In this document: in pieces, positions 45,247-58,037 of the stretch | How positions within the stretch are numbered: position 1 is the first letter of the stretch | Layout of the letters: each line of letters opens with the position of its first letter | DNA from: Capitella teleta | Lineage: Eukaryota > Annelida > Polychaeta > Capitellidae | Reading direction: 5' to 3' | DNA: 64,000 nt | Assembly: GCA_000328365.1 (NCBI GenBank) | Contig: KB298218.1 | Span: 51,872 to 115,871 of the forward strand | Notes under the pieces: model-generated | Told to the model about the DNA's origin: nothing | Databases searched by the model: none | Seen by the model: only the letters and a program-made list of their open reading frames with translations | Program-made: the position numbers and the translations under genes

Positions 45247-46110
45247 AGAGAGCGTCGTACATATCCCGGAAATCCGAAGAGAGCAGCTCGTCGTTCTGAT
45301 TCATGGCTGACCATTCTAAGCACCTTTGTGTCCTCGCTGCGGTCATATGAAGGTCAGATTGAGGTCACAATCCGTCAATACATCTTCATTTTACCAGAAT
45401 AAAGGGCGGTGTGGATCTCTCCTTGCTCAATTTTAACCATTGCGTCCATCTCTTCCTTTGAAGACGCCACTCGACAACCCTCTTCACTCACGAGGGGTTC
45501 CTGGCTATAAAAAAAACACCGCCAAATGCCAGCATAAATCACATGACAAAAATTTGACGTCACGACGCTGTCTCTCGTGTTTATCTGACTTCTGTTGGAG
45601 GCACATCGTCGCTATATACAATTAGCCACCTTTTGTCAATGGCTTGTGATGAATGCAACGATTTTCCGACCGGGGACTCCTCGGTCAAACCGACAGCAGC
45701 ACCGCTTTAAGATCTCGTTAACAGCTTTATCCCAGTCTGTCTGACGCTAGCGGCCTTTGCATCTGTCCAGGGTGCTGACTGCGCGCACAGCACACCTCCC
45801 GGCAAAACTGTCTAATTCTATTTCGCCTGCCATAGGATTCAGTCATCTCCGCCTTTATCAGCGCCGTGCGCCTGCGCCCATTTGGATCGCGAGTGGATCT
45901 ATGGACTTTGATAGGAGAAACAAAAGGTCCGTTTAGATGAGGTTCACCGTTGTTTGGTTGCCTCAGTTGACAAAAGCGCCGCCTCGTTAAACACAAAAAG
46001 CGCATTTGGTCCGCCAACCTGAACGAATAGGACATATCGCAGCGGTGTATTGTCTCTCTAAATACTGGCGCAAACATGAGGAGCATATTGCTCTTTCCAG
46101 CTCAGTCAAT
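45247..46110 (+). repeat. 863-bp duplicated segment, copy B
   Basis: Same orientation as copy A at 29942-30804, with sharp ends. A minus-strand path through it (VASSKEEMDAMVKIEQGE, a GTAAAA donor, an ACCGCAG acceptor, then MNQNDELLSSDFRDMYDAL) is open here and continues past the edge of the repeat to about 45155. In copy A the continuation is lost at the repeat edge. This could be a small spliced gene; evidence is weak. Confidence 0.7.
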
Positions 46111-47305
46111 TCGGAAGTCTATATATACTATATAGAATTGTATTATAACAAAAACATCACAATCCAATTACAGCTAATTAGAAAAATTGAATGCACACAA
46201 TCAATACTAATTATGTATACAGGCTTTAAGCTTATATACGCATGTTCTTACAATACACAATCAACGCAAAAATACTCCACCCTGTTTGTTGAAAATTCAC
46301 ACCCAAGCTAACAGCTTACCAAGGAACGCTCGTAGATCTTTTAGATTATTATTGCTTTCTGGACGAGAGTGCGCGTGGGTTGAGAAAGAGAGAGAACTGT
46401 GAAATAGGAGACGTTTGTCCTAGACGCTATAAGACGATGCACTCAATACACCGACAGATTTGTTCTTTCTGGGAAATATTGCCGTATACACTCCATGATT
46501 CACTTTGATGATTGGTCGCAGTGGACATTTTGACCTTGAACCTCTGACCTCTGATCTTTGACCTTTAATGTTCCATTGAACCCTCCTCGTGTGTCGACGG
46601 CCACCTTCACGCGACGTCTCGTCATAATTAATCATAATAATCGTCATAAACCTTTGCTTCAACTTTATTTCAACTTTATATTTGTTTGCTTTGAAGTTAA
46701 TTGTGTTTGTTGTTTTTGTTTGTTGTTTTTGTTTGTTGTTTATCTAAACAACGCAAAACAGCTTTATCAGGTTCTGTATCGAATAAATCTCTTAGATTGA
46801 ACCTTAGTGTACAAGACTGTAATAACCCCTTGTAAATGTGACGTGACATCATGCTATATATGTATCACCTGCCGGAAGCAATCACCCAACACTTCGATTA
46901 ACGATGCTCCGTCCAAACACCACGGTGACAATCACTCATACATCATGCACGAGCACGACTTCTGTATCGTTACCAGCGACTGACTCCAAATGGGGAGAGA
47001 GAAAAAAACAACATCTTCTCGAAACGAGGAACAATACCAAGAAACGACTGTTGCCAATAACAAGCAAAACGGTCGGCCTGACTGGCTGCATAAGGATCTT
47101 GCTTTCTTGATTGGCAATTAAGCTCCGCTTAGTCAGCCTCCACTTACGGTCACTTGCACTGAAAAGGAATAGGCAGGGGAGGAAGGGAGGAAGGGAGGTT
47201 GAAGCGAGAAGCACGGTGGTTGTTTATAAGTGCGATTGCTGTCGTTGCAGCACGAAGTAGCGTGGACGGCTGTCGCCATGCTGCATCACCCGCCTTGAAT
47301 CACAG
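46111..47305. other. Intergenic stretch, no supported gene
   Basis: AT-rich, with TTTGTTTGTTGT repeats near 46700-46740 and a GGAAGGGAGG run near 47178-47200. No splice-supported exon is recognised. Confidence 0.4.
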
Positions 47306-50300
47306 CTCTCTTTCCACCTCTCCGTACGACACCTACGTGCGCAGGATTTGCTCTTTGGACTCAACGATGTGCACCTGGATACTCTCCTGATCCGCGGAAT
47401 AGCCATGTTTGTGATCCGTGATGGTCCGTTGCATAGACAAACGCGCAACATCCGACATGGGAATTTGTCACGGCCGATGTTCTTCTGTTGTGGCAGCATT
47501 GGACTAATCTTGACCATCTCAGGCGGGGTGGTCATTGCACTCGGGCAGAATGGACACGACAGGGGATGGACAATACACAGGTCAGTACCTGGACCGACAA
47601 GGCTTTGCCACAGGGCCGGTGCATGGTTAGAGCCGAGCAGCAAATAACTCCAGCTTCGAGCAACGGCCGTTAAGCATGGCAATTACTGCTGAAGGAGAGA
47701 AGGAAGGCAATCAGTCCTCAGTGAGGTAGGCGAGACAAGGAGGCATCTGTCAGCCAATAAACAATCCATTTCAAGCTCCACCCTATATAGGTGAAACCTC
47801 CGGTATCTTGCCAACAATCTCATAATGTTTCTACACGTATATATGCACTGCAAAAAGGTCTGAATCAGACTTTCATAGCAACCATTATTTTTTTACATTC
47901 ACACCGAGCGTTCAGTAAGTTGAAATGATAAATGAAAAAGTGGGTTGGATGCAATCTGTTACCCTCGTCACTGTTTGAGCTGACTAGCCAGCCACCAGCA
48001 TCGACCCAAATCCACCTGTCGAGCCGTTCTGGGGCGGATTGATGGATGGTAGGATAATGCTCGCGGACACAGGCAAAGCTGATCCCTGCCACTGCACCCT
48101 CGAACCGAAGGCTCTTGGGGTGGGGGGAGGGTGGAAGGTCTGTATGCTGATTTCACTTGCACAGCGTGAGCCTAGATAAACGGCAACTCCGTGATCAACA
48201 GTAGCAGGGTTTCGGTGCGTATTTGATGAGTTCTTACGAGCTTGCAATGACCCGGACGGAGAGGACAGGGTGTGCCTGGGGAGGAGACAATACTGCTGTA
48301 GGGTCATTCATTTATTTGGGTCATGGATGCATCCTGGTCGGCCGTGAAATATGACGTCATTAGCGAGTAACGAGCATGCTTGGAGCAGGACTCGTTCATT
48401 CATCCATCGATCGACCTTGCAGACTTGCAGAGGTTTCTGCTGAGGCACACGTCGCCCTCCCCATGAAAATCCCTCACAAACATCCTCGCTCTTTTCCCCG
48501 ACAAAACTCCTGCAAGAGGGAGGAGGCGAAATGGCGAATAACTGGAGTGGAATAACCAAACGATCTTTATTCTGTTAGGCACGAAAAGGTTGTACCGTTT
48601 TCTTGCGGTATTCATGACCCGCACTCGTCTTATTGCGTTTGCCAAGCGACAGACAACCTCAGCCAAACAATAGACGTCATTGCTGAAGGCCCTCAGATTG
48701 TGCCATCTCTCTGAAGCGATTACATAAAAGCACCGAAATCAACTCTGGTGAACTATAAAGCTGTTTTTCTATATCCACCGAAAGCAAACGAACGCCACCC
48801 GCTGCAAATATCAAGAATGGGAAGCTGGCAAACCTTAACTTTTCCTGTTTTGTGACATTACATTGAGAGAAGTCTACGTGAGATACAAAAGACGAGACGA
48901 CGGGGCGCGTGTTTCTCCCAGGGCATAACCGTGATTGACAATCATACATTATTGCATGCGTCAAAGCTCCACTTCCGGTTCGCGCCTCCATTTTGTGTCC
49001 AATGAAGAAAGGCGGCTTCGTGATTAATGTTGAATTGGCGATCGAGTCACGTTATAATCATCTTATGTTCACGTTATTGATCTATACGATACACAAAGTG
49101 AACGCTAATCAGCACCCCTTTGATGCTGTCTCGTGGGGTGGGGGTTCCCTGGTGGGCGACTGCTAATGTACCCTGTTTGACGTATGCAAATCTTGATTGC
49201 ACTCAAGATAGGAGTTCAAACCCGCAAAGACTCATTTAGGAAGCAAGATGTACCTGTAGACCGTATCGTTGTTGACTTCTGGTACCCCAAATGGAGGCCA
49301 ATTGCATCATCGTCCGTTGAATATATTAATGACGTAATTTTTAAATATATTTGGTCGATGACAATCGAGGTTAAATTTAGTATGTAAATAATTATTCGAT
49401 TGAGTGGTAGGTTTGCCACAATACTGGCGCAGCGTTTGTCTTTATACCAGATGAGCAATGGAAACTTATTTGGACTTTGCTAATGTATCTGCTAGTATTT
49501 CACAATAGAAATATAAAATGTTTAATGGAAATAAATTTGATGGTTTGAGTATCCATTTGATGAGGCAAAGTTACAAGGCGGAAATGGAAATAGGACCTAA
49601 TTAGTAATTAGCACTAATTACACAAGTATTTTTTTATTCAGATTTATAAAACGCAATTTACAAGTAAAACCTTTTCAAATATGTTGTACAGATTTGAAAT
49701 TAAATTATATTAAATTAAATTATATACGAGTAAAATAAGCAAAAAGATAAGGATATTAGATAATCTTATTCGCAGAGTGAACATAATTATGTTATCTCTG
49801 CGTCCGGAAATTGCTTGAATGAAGTTGATACGACGTAAGCCACCTTGTCTGTGTGTGTCCCTGAACAATGGCAACTGGTCACATAAACTTCGGAGAGCAT
49901 AAAACAGGATATTGTGACTGTGGAGATTTAATGCACAATATATGAGCCAAATATAACCTCGCATACTCTCCAGGGGTCTAATTAATAATTATGCTAAAGG
50001 GGTAATTTCCTATTCAGAGGATAAGAACATTGCTGCCATGTTCGGCTCCGCGTAAAGCAAATCTGACATCACCAACAACTTCTTTCAGTCATAATGACTT
50101 GCCACGTGTGTGTTAATTACTCAGGTGTGCCGATGGGTGCGTGAGGGGGTACTTTGAGGGAGACATTGCACACCTGGTACCTAGACAATCACAGGAAACA
50201 TTACTCTTTATGTTGGGATTCCTTCTTATGTATGGGGAGGGGGGGGGTGTTGTTAGCAAATACGAGTAAAAGTAAAAAATAAAAGAGTAAAAACGAGGCA

Positions 50301-51797
50301 AAGGAATTGAGACCAGACTTGGATTATGTATGCGTGGTATTGCGTAGCAGATATCAATGTCCGTCGAAATTGAAGCATCTCATCATTTGAATGCAGATCG
50401 TGACAGGTGCTAGGAGGGGGCGGGGCTTGGCAAGAGTCTTGTTTGAAACGCACATTTGCTAACTGTGATTCGTGACATTTCAAGGAATCTCGACTTTGAC
50501 TTTGGGATAATGTCAATCTCGCGACATGGCGAGTTTTCGCCGTCTTAATTGAGAAAAGAAGACAGATGCCTGTGGCTAGGCTCACTTCCGGAGCAAGACG
50601 GTCTTGTAGGGCGCATGCGCAATTAATTATTCCACGTACACCGCGACAGGCGTCTAAAACGAAGAGGAACTGGAGGACATTCGAGGTGACGATTTCGTCG
50701 AACGGTGAATTCGTGAGAGGCTTTAGGTATGCACAGTTTCGACGTGAGGCCCAAGGCCCCCAGGGCGGGATAATCCACCCAATTTGCACACACAAATCCC
50801 AACATTGGGTTGTACCTCCTTGTGCCTCAACATCACGCGTGCACTATTTTCAGAGACAGCAAATACACATTCGCTCAATACGTTGCACCAAGATATTCAT
50901 AAGCATCGAAGTGAAGACCTCCGCTGTGGGTATATACACACTCTGCTTTATGCAGTTGTATGAGAGGAATGACCTCGCATTGTGACCCTTTCATGCAAAT
51001 TGCTAACCGAAGGCAACCTCATAGGTTGCATATATTGACTGTGTGATTTCGGTGCCAGCCGCGGATGGCTCCGTTTATTTCCTCCATTTCGCAAGTGGCT
51101 GTGCGGAAACCTTTTTGTGCTCGAGAGCAGTTTCGTCATGCACATCTCCAAATAAGGAAATCAATTCACTAAAAGTGACACAGTCAATTTGTCCAATTCC
51201 AGCCTCATGACCAAGAACATAGGATGGCCAGCGGGCGAAACCGGCTTCAACGGCTCACCCCGGCTGTGTGGGTGCCATGGAAACATGAAGCCCTGTATCG
51301 AGCTTTATCTTAATACCTCTTTCTATTACAACGATAAACCCGTGCGATCTATATATATACATGTTCCATAAACAGTAGCACATAGAGCGAGGACCTGTTA
51401 TGTCACTGGGCAGTGCACCGCGGCCCACGGAGTCACTGATGAATCAAATTCACGATCGTAAAACATGTCCTTATGCAATCAGAGATTCACATTATTTTGG
51501 TGCCTAGTTTTCTCCCAGTGAGACTCGGATCCCATATACAGGACACGGAGTGAATCGTGAATACCTCATCCATCATTCATGGTCTCTCAATCTGTGCATC
51601 CTCTCGAAGTGCTTCATCTCTTATCACCAATCGCACCCCCGAACCCCCCTGCACCCCAACCCCCTGCACCCCCGAACACCCCTTATTATTATTCATTTCA
51701 CAGTGACGGCGATGACGATGACGAAGGCAGTTCAACTGACGACGACGCCAGCGGAATGCTCAGTGATGACATGCCAGACTCAAGCAGCACATCTGGG
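47306..51797 (+). CDS. Candidate membrane protein: TM exon plus acidic Ser/Asp exon (partial)
   Basis: Exon 47306-47580 follows a TCACAG acceptor and ends AG|GTCAGT. It encodes a hydrophilic lead (LRAQDLLFGLNDVHLD), SRPMFF and a single membrane helix (CCGSIGLILTISGGVVIALG). Exon 51703-51797 follows a T-rich TTTCACAG acceptor and ends GG|GTGAGT; it encodes SDGDDDDEGSSTDDDASG and DDMPDSSSTSG. The first ends in phase 2 and the second begins by completing a Ser codon, so they join in frame across about 4.1 kb. The first and last exons are not identified. The family is not recognised. Confidence 0.4.
47640..51200. other. Intron/intergenic stretch, no further gene seen
   Basis: Apart from lying between the two candidate exons above, this region has no recognised coding exon. 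Long frames near 47984-48666 (minus) and 50566-50985 (plus) lack motifs and are probably chance frames in GC-richer DNA. Confidence 0.35.
51238..51460 (-). repeat. Strongly degraded SINE family A copy
   Basis: Only islands remain (AACGGCTCACCC, GTGGGTGCCA, AGCACATAGAGCGAGGACC, GGGCAGTGCACCG) in the order expected for a minus-strand copy. Confidence 0.45.
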
Positions 51798-52558
51798 TGA
51801 GTCTACGCCATTGCAATGTCTACAGCACTGCAGCCGCCCAAGGGCATCAGCGAGGCGTCGCTTGCATCTCGCTTTAGCTCTTCTTATTGCCTTGCTATCA
51901 ATGTTAATAAAACATAACAACGTATATGACGCAGATGAAAGGTTCACCTGAACCGTACACAGAGGTCTTCTTATAACCATCATGCACTTCAATTGAGGAA
52001 TAGGTTTGGGTAATTAAAGGTATAATGCTTCAGCTATAACCATATACCTGCATATCAGAGCGCAGTGTGTGAATTGGACTTCAATTTAATTCCTTTCAAC
52101 CCGGCTTTGTGCTCCCCTTTTCGGCACATGCCAATTCCGACACCACGAATATGTAATAGCTCCTAATGGTTCCAGGCTACTACAGCGCCATGCCAATATC
52201 CAAGTGGGGCTTGAACCTGTCTCTAAATGGGAACCATAAACCCTGGACCACCACACACAACGTGTGTAATTTCATTACGTTTCCACTCAGATGGTCTGTG
52301 TTGCGGGTAACTCAATTACAGGTTGCATATGTTCAACAACTATAATTATATCATATATATATCTACACATGGGTTTAATTAACGATGTGGGAGACTCACC
52401 ACGAAACATTAAATGCCATTGACGTCACTGCGAGACCAATTAGACACAACCCTTCTCTCCTTATTATATCCATTTGTCATCAGTCTTATAAACCACTAAC
52501 AATGGCATGTTATCCGATGGATCCATAGCTTTATACAATGAGGCATAGGGCATGATTG
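51798..52558. other. AT-rich stretch, no gene seen
   Basis: No exon or repeat recognised between the acidic exon and the next SINE. Confidence 0.35.
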
Positions 52559-52875
52559 CTTTTATGGCTCCACCCAACCCGTTCGGGTGGTACGGGGGCC
52601 AGAACAGAAACACGGGTTTATCCTTAAAAGAAAAAGTGTTTTTATCCTGCGTACTACCATACAGAGTAGTACACAGCGCCCGGCCTTGTTACGCAGTTGG
52701 GCAGCACAGCACTGCAGAGTCACTGAGGAATTATCATTTATGACCACATGTATAACGAATTACAATTATTATCCACAATCATAACGCCCGTGGCCTGATC
52801 GAACTCTGCATCTTGCAAGTTTGCCATAAGATTGCAGTGCGACCATTAAACCGACTAATCTAGCCCGTGCCCCTG
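52559..52875 (-). repeat. tRNA-derived SINE family A, older copy
   Basis: The body is well preserved (GGCTCCACCCAACCCGTTCG; TTGTTACGCAGTTGGGCAG), but box B is mutated. Confidence 0.8.
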
Positions 52876-53331
52876 CTGTTCCCAATAAAAGACGCCTATT
52901 TTGGAGGCATGGGTGAGATTCCTGCAATAGTATCAATCTTATGCATGCAATGTGCTATTAATTACACACTTCATGGCCTACATTGGTGTTTGCTTCTGAG
53001 CATTTATCAGCATTACGTACGTGTGTTTTCTGGTGGACGCACTTCGCTTATGCACATGTCATTACCCGTGTTGCAGCCACCGAGCCCAAAACATGTTCTG
53101 CAAAAGATGATCAATCATTGCACGTACAGAGGTTGTCAATCGGCGAGCCCTGCCGCAGCCCAGTACATGATCAAGTGACCACAAGGATGCCAGAGCATCC
53201 TGTTTCTATAAATGCACATCGAAGTCACGCTGTCAGAAATCATGACATACATGAGGAAAGCAAATCCGGAGTCGGACACCAGACAGAGAATGCAACTCCT
53301 CCCATGATTCTCCGCTCATCGAAATCAAATC

Positions 53332-53371
<40 letters not shown>

Positions 53372-54469
53372 GGGGGGGGGGGGTGCTTCTGAGGCGTGCT
53401 ATCTTTGCTACGAGGTAACCTACATGGCAACTGTTAAGATTACTTAAGATTACTTAAGATTCGGAATGTACTACGCCAGTCGATAGACATGTATTCATCT
53501 TATTATCTTTGCTTGATGGCGAATGTTATGACACTTCTGTAGTGAGCACATAACCATGCTATACAGTATTCATACTTGCCGATATATTTACTCTATGCTA
53601 CTCGTATTTTATCTTATCCCTAATGGTTACATGCATACACATAATCCCATAATCCCATAATTGCATAACCGTAGTAGTTATCATTGGACGTATCCCACGG
53701 GCGATTCATGTCAGTTTCTATGAAAACGAATGTTGAAAGAGCTAATAGCCATATATGGGCCGAATACACAAACTATTGTATAAAGATAGTTTAGATAATA
53801 AATTGATATTGACCGGTACTTGAAATTGCGTCTTAGGGATTAAGCATACTATGTTCCTATGAAGGGAAGATTAAGATGATAGATAAAGCCCGCACATGGA
53901 GCTTGTGATTGATTGATTGATTGGTGGTTACTTTTGGTATTGTGAGAAATGAATACTAGCTGTAGTGTACTTGGAGTCAGGCCTGGAGCGGACCTTTGCT
54001 GAATCATACTCCCCCGAATGACAACTCAAGAACAGCCTTCAGCCAAGGCTGAACAAGAACGCCAGATGAAACATAGATGAAAACGAACAAATGGACAAGG
54101 ATAGAGATACACATGCATCGCACAGAGAATACTACCTGAAAAATGGCCCCCAAAAAATATGACCAAAGATGATGAGAAAAGCTCAGCCAAACCACAAGCC
54201 AAATCAATCGATCAAGTTATGGCCACGAAGGTCATGAGAAGGTCATGAGGATCATGATGACCCAAAAGATCATGATGACCCAAATGACTTTGATGGCCCT
54301 GATGGCCATGATGACTATGATGACTCCAGAGATAACAGTCTTAACGAAGAACCTGGTTGCGCCAAGATATTAATGTTTGTTTGAATGTATTCTATGAGTA
54401 TAATTTTACTGAATGTATCTCGACTGGTTCAGCAGCACTAACACACTCTACCAACACACCAATACCCCA
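52876..54469. other. Intergenic stretch with simple repeats
   Basis: It contains T37 directly followed by G13 at 53334-53383, three TTAAGATTAC units near 53432-53461, GATT repeats near 53907, and GATGACC/GATGGCC repeats at 54230-54330. A frame ending near 53178 might be a last exon of the upstream candidate gene, but this is not supported. Confidence 0.5.
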
Positions 54470-54519
54470 NNNNNNNNNNNNNNNNNNNNNNNNNNNNNNN
54501 NNNNNNNNNNNNNNNNNNN
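54470..54519. other. Assembly gap (50 N)
   Basis: A run of N of standard gap length, so sequence may be missing here. Confidence 0.99.
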
Positions 54520-54591
54520 AAATACTTGGAAGGCACCGATTTACTGCATTTTCTATTAGAAATGCAGGCTGCCCCACATCTATGGTTCTAG

Positions 54592-54598
54592 TATAAAA
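54592..54598 (+). promoter_or_regulatory. TATA-like promoter of uncertain owner
   Basis: TATAAAAG is followed by a CACTCTCTCACTCACTC-rich leader and a possible donor (AAG|GTAAAT) near 54734. It could be the promoter of an unseen gene, or part of a solo LTR cut by the assembly gap. No partner is visible. Confidence 0.3.
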
Positions 54599-54854
54599 GA
54601 CACGAATATTTTCCTTGAACAACACTCACACACTCCACTCTCTCACTCACTCTCTACACATCCTCTTCATCACTACTCTCACTGAAACAACTATCTTACT
54701 AGAGTGGACATATTTTCCGGATTTTTGTTGAAGGTAAATTAAAGCCAATATGAAGTGATTGGTTGTGTCTTCGTTATTACGAGCTTAGAGCTCACCACCA
54801 AACCCGTGGATAAATGATATAGAATTGGAGTCACTACGTCAGCTAGGTCGCCTA

Positions 54855-54960
54855 CTTGGCTAGGTGGTACCGTGGTAGAGTGTTGGACTTGCAATCCAGA
54901 GGTAGGGGGTCAACCCCGGGTTGGTCCGGCACACCCGGCGCTGCCTTGAGGCAACAGACA
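54855..54960 (+). repeat. tRNA-derived sequence (SINE head or tRNA pseudogene)
   Basis: It has box A-like TGGTAGAGTGTTGG, an anticodon-arm-like GGACTTGCAATCC and box B-like GGGTCAACCCC in the correct order, but the acceptor stem does not close. The next part (CGGCGCTGCCTTGAGGCAAC) is not tRNA. A different family from SINE A. Confidence 0.5.
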
Positions 54961-55169
54961 GTGGAAGAACGAAACCGTCGAAACGTCGTTCTGTTTGGTT
55001 CTGCACGCTGTATAAACTTCAAAAGCACCTCATTTTCAAATTTACGTTATACAAACGTCCATTCGCCAACAAAGTTATTTCGTTCTTTTGATCTCCATGG
55101 TGACAAGAACCGCGAGGACATGTCGCCGGATGAATTTCTTCAGATGCCTCAGGAATTCGATTAATTCCT

Positions 55170-57728
55170 GGCGTCATAAGGAAGGAGGGAGCTTGTTTTC
55201 ATCTTACCTGTTGCATCCCTCGAAGAAGCATGCGCGAAGCAAGCATTTCCAGGAAGTGTAGCGGCACAGCTTTCCTGCTTGACATGGATTGTCAACAAGG
55301 TTTATTTACCAGGTAGCCATTTGCGGATTTGTGATGGGATTGTAGGAAATGTAACACGTTGATTATTAAATAAACTCAGAATCTTGTTTTGGCTATGTAG
55401 TTAATAACGTAGATTATGGAAAGTCTAGCCTCGTGCGTGGATTTCAAACTAGAGAATTAGAACGGATATACAGTGGTGCATAGTGGCGTCATTGGAGCCA
55501 CTGCATATAGCTGGTTACCCGTGTTTAATGATCGCAACACAAATTGGATAGACTTACGTAGTCACATGTTCAGCATTAAACCCAAAAGCCTTCCCCTCAG
55601 CCAACCAGAGAGGCCGAATACCTCACGTAAATCTTCGCTTATTGCATTGGTTCACCGGCTCAGCAGCTGCGAACGTAATCTTTACGCCGTTCCTTCTCTC
55701 CGTTTGCAACGTTTTCGCTTAGGGATAATCTACAACGATGGTCATTTGTTCGTGGCCCAGAAGGGAAGACGATATTATTGGGAAATTGTAGGTTTACTAC
55801 GTGATACTAGTAACCACGACATAATGTCGTGAATATCCACACGACCATTTTGTTTCATATATATATCGACAACTCACTTCACAGAGATACACCGGAAATG
55901 TCTCATTTCAGAGGCCCAAACTATTTTGTCTTTACTTCTCATTGTACACATGATACATTCCCTTGAAATTGAGAATCTTTTTCGATATCGTTTGTTCATT
56001 GGCCTCGTTGTCCTGAATATTTAATATGAAACGCTGACGGCTATCAGTTTAATTGACACTCAATATCGGATACAAGGAGTGAGCCGCGAGGGGTTAAAAT
56101 TCTGTAGATGAACTTTGAATAGTAGGCTGTTACACCAGGCATCTCACATGTGTGCTCTACACCCAGTAAATCGCCCCCATTGCTATTGAGACGTGACGTA
56201 ACTGAATACTAAATCGCTAGACCATCCGCGTCTCCTGTGACTGGACCGCTGGGTGTGATTTTATCATAATCGGATCATTTTCTAGTATCTAGGGGTCATT
56301 TTTCTCATCACAGGTTTGCGTAAAATTTGTCTGCCAATGACTTCTTTGCTATTTATGATATTCAAAGCATGTAATGTTTTCTCTCTGAACCCCGCACTTA
56401 GTGTTCGGGGCAGGCAAGGGTATCGAATGGTGTTTTGTAAAAGACAATGGAAAATATCTTTGTCTTAGTGTATACCCAGTTCCTTGTCCCTTCACATATT
56501 ATTCAGTAAAACTCAATATCCACGCCAAACAAAACAAATATGTCTATGGATTTTATTAGTCAAGTTTCTTCTGTGTATACGCAATAAATAGCACACGGCA
56601 TGCAATGTGTCTGACATGTTTGAAGTGATTTTCGTCGATCATTGGAGACGTTTGAAACTTTGAAATTGATTGAAAATAATTGCATGTCCAATTAGGAATT
56701 TTATTTCGAAATGGTTTCAGCAAAAGCTGTGTTTAAACAATAATCAAAACAATAGAAAACATCATATAAAAAGATTTAAATGAGAAGAGTACTAACAGAA
56801 TAAAGAAATACATATGAATGCTAATTCTTTATCATTTACCAGATAGAACTTCGTGGTGACGACGAACCGGCAACCATGCAACTCATTTGTGTCACTTCAC
56901 ATATTAAATACTGAGCAACGAAATGAACTATAATATACATGTACATGTTTTACAAAGCCCATAGAGCAATGCAAACTAAATATACCGTTGGTATACGATT
57001 TAGTAGGTGTGTTGACATGGAATCGACAAGGGTGTGTGTGGTGCCGACTATCGCAGTTGTTATGGTAACCAACGGCGCTTTTTTTTTTTCTTTTCTTTTT
57101 TGTGCTTTCACTTTTTTTTTTAATCATATAATAAATTTTGATTTGTGTTCCTTCTGAAACAAGAATCGCAACGCTGAGTATTCTAAGAGTCCAAGCATTG
57201 GCCACTTTTAGGTTCTGTCCAAAGGAGTCCATAATCGGTTATGTAACCAAGGCTCCAGCATGGTCCTCGGTTGCATTTTGTGGAACTAATGTGTTCACAA
57301 TTCCTTCATTTCTGCATCCAATTTGTTTCGGTTGCTGTTCGGTTACGACCCCATTTCGAGCTGGATCAACTGGATAATTATGTCAAGGAAGCGATTTGAT
57401 ACCAACGAAAAGGCAACAAGTCACCTGGCCAGAATGCATAATTACATTTCGGCCAACCTCGAGGCACCTATAGCTGGAGTATATACGGCCCATTGAAGCC
57501 TGTAACTGAATACTATATTATACGAAATGAAAATGCAATGCAGAAAATGATGTAGCATCTGAAATGATGGAAGTTATGGAACCCTTAAGTCAGATTGATC
57601 ACACTAGCATTCCCTGCCACAAGTGTCAAGCGAAGCGCAATGAGATGAACGTGACAGCTCAGCTCACTCCCCCTAAGTGCGATGTCATAATTATGTTGCT
57701 GTACACGGACAAAGTCGAAATTTGAGGC
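55170..57728. other. Intergenic stretch, no supported gene
   Basis: A 119-codon frame at 55473-55832 is the longest but has no known motif or splice support. There are T-rich runs near 57080-57122. Confidence 0.35.
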
Positions 57729-58037
57729 ATGTTCATCTTCCACAGCTTCATCTTAGTGGGTTCGATCGTCCTGGGCCTCGGATTCATCGTCACCGTTCTC
57801 GCGATCTTCCTCAGTATCAGCTGGTCAAACCTTAGCGAGCCACAGGCACCCGTGAGCGACCAAACTGACCATGCAAGATATTTACATAACTTTATTCCAC
57901 AGCCAAGACGTCTCCAGACAAATAACACCCGGCGTTGTTCCAGGCGCGTCTCGCAGACGACGAGGGACATCTTGGCCGAAATTGACGACGAACTCGAATT
58001 GAAGGGATTGCAAGTGGCAGCGAGCATCCGTCGATAA
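57729..58037 (+). CDS. Small single-pass membrane protein (102 aa), unrecognised
   Basis: An in-frame stop lies two codons before the ATG, so this start is secure if the frame is expressed. Residues about 7-31 are one hydrophobic helix (FILVGSIVLGLGFIVTVLAI). The rest is cytoplasmic-like, Arg-rich (QPRRLQTNN, RRCSRRVSQTTR) and ends with an acidic then basic helix (DILAEIDDELELKG). There is no cleavable signal peptide. No family is recognised. It runs opposite to MMAB, whose 3' end is about 670 bp away (convergent). Confidence 0.45.
   Translation: MFIFHSFILVGSIVLGLGFIVTVLAIFLSISWSNLSEPQAPVSDQTDHARYLHNFIPQPRRLQTNNTRRCSRRVSQTTRDILAEIDDELELKGLQVAASIRR

Noticed and set aside
47984-48666. Several long minus frames
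   Set aside because: GC-richer DNA with overlapping frames in several registers; no motif favours any of them.
51550-51951. 133-codon frame overlapping the acidic exon
   Set aside because: A shadow of the better supported acidic frame, which has splice sites on both sides.
54855-54930. Functional tRNA-Ala(TGC)
   Set aside because: Boxes and an anticodon-like arm are present, but the acceptor stem does not pair and non-tRNA repeat sequence follows.
55473-55832. 119-codon frame
   Set aside because: No recognisable domain, no second copy and no splice support, so I could not separate it from chance.
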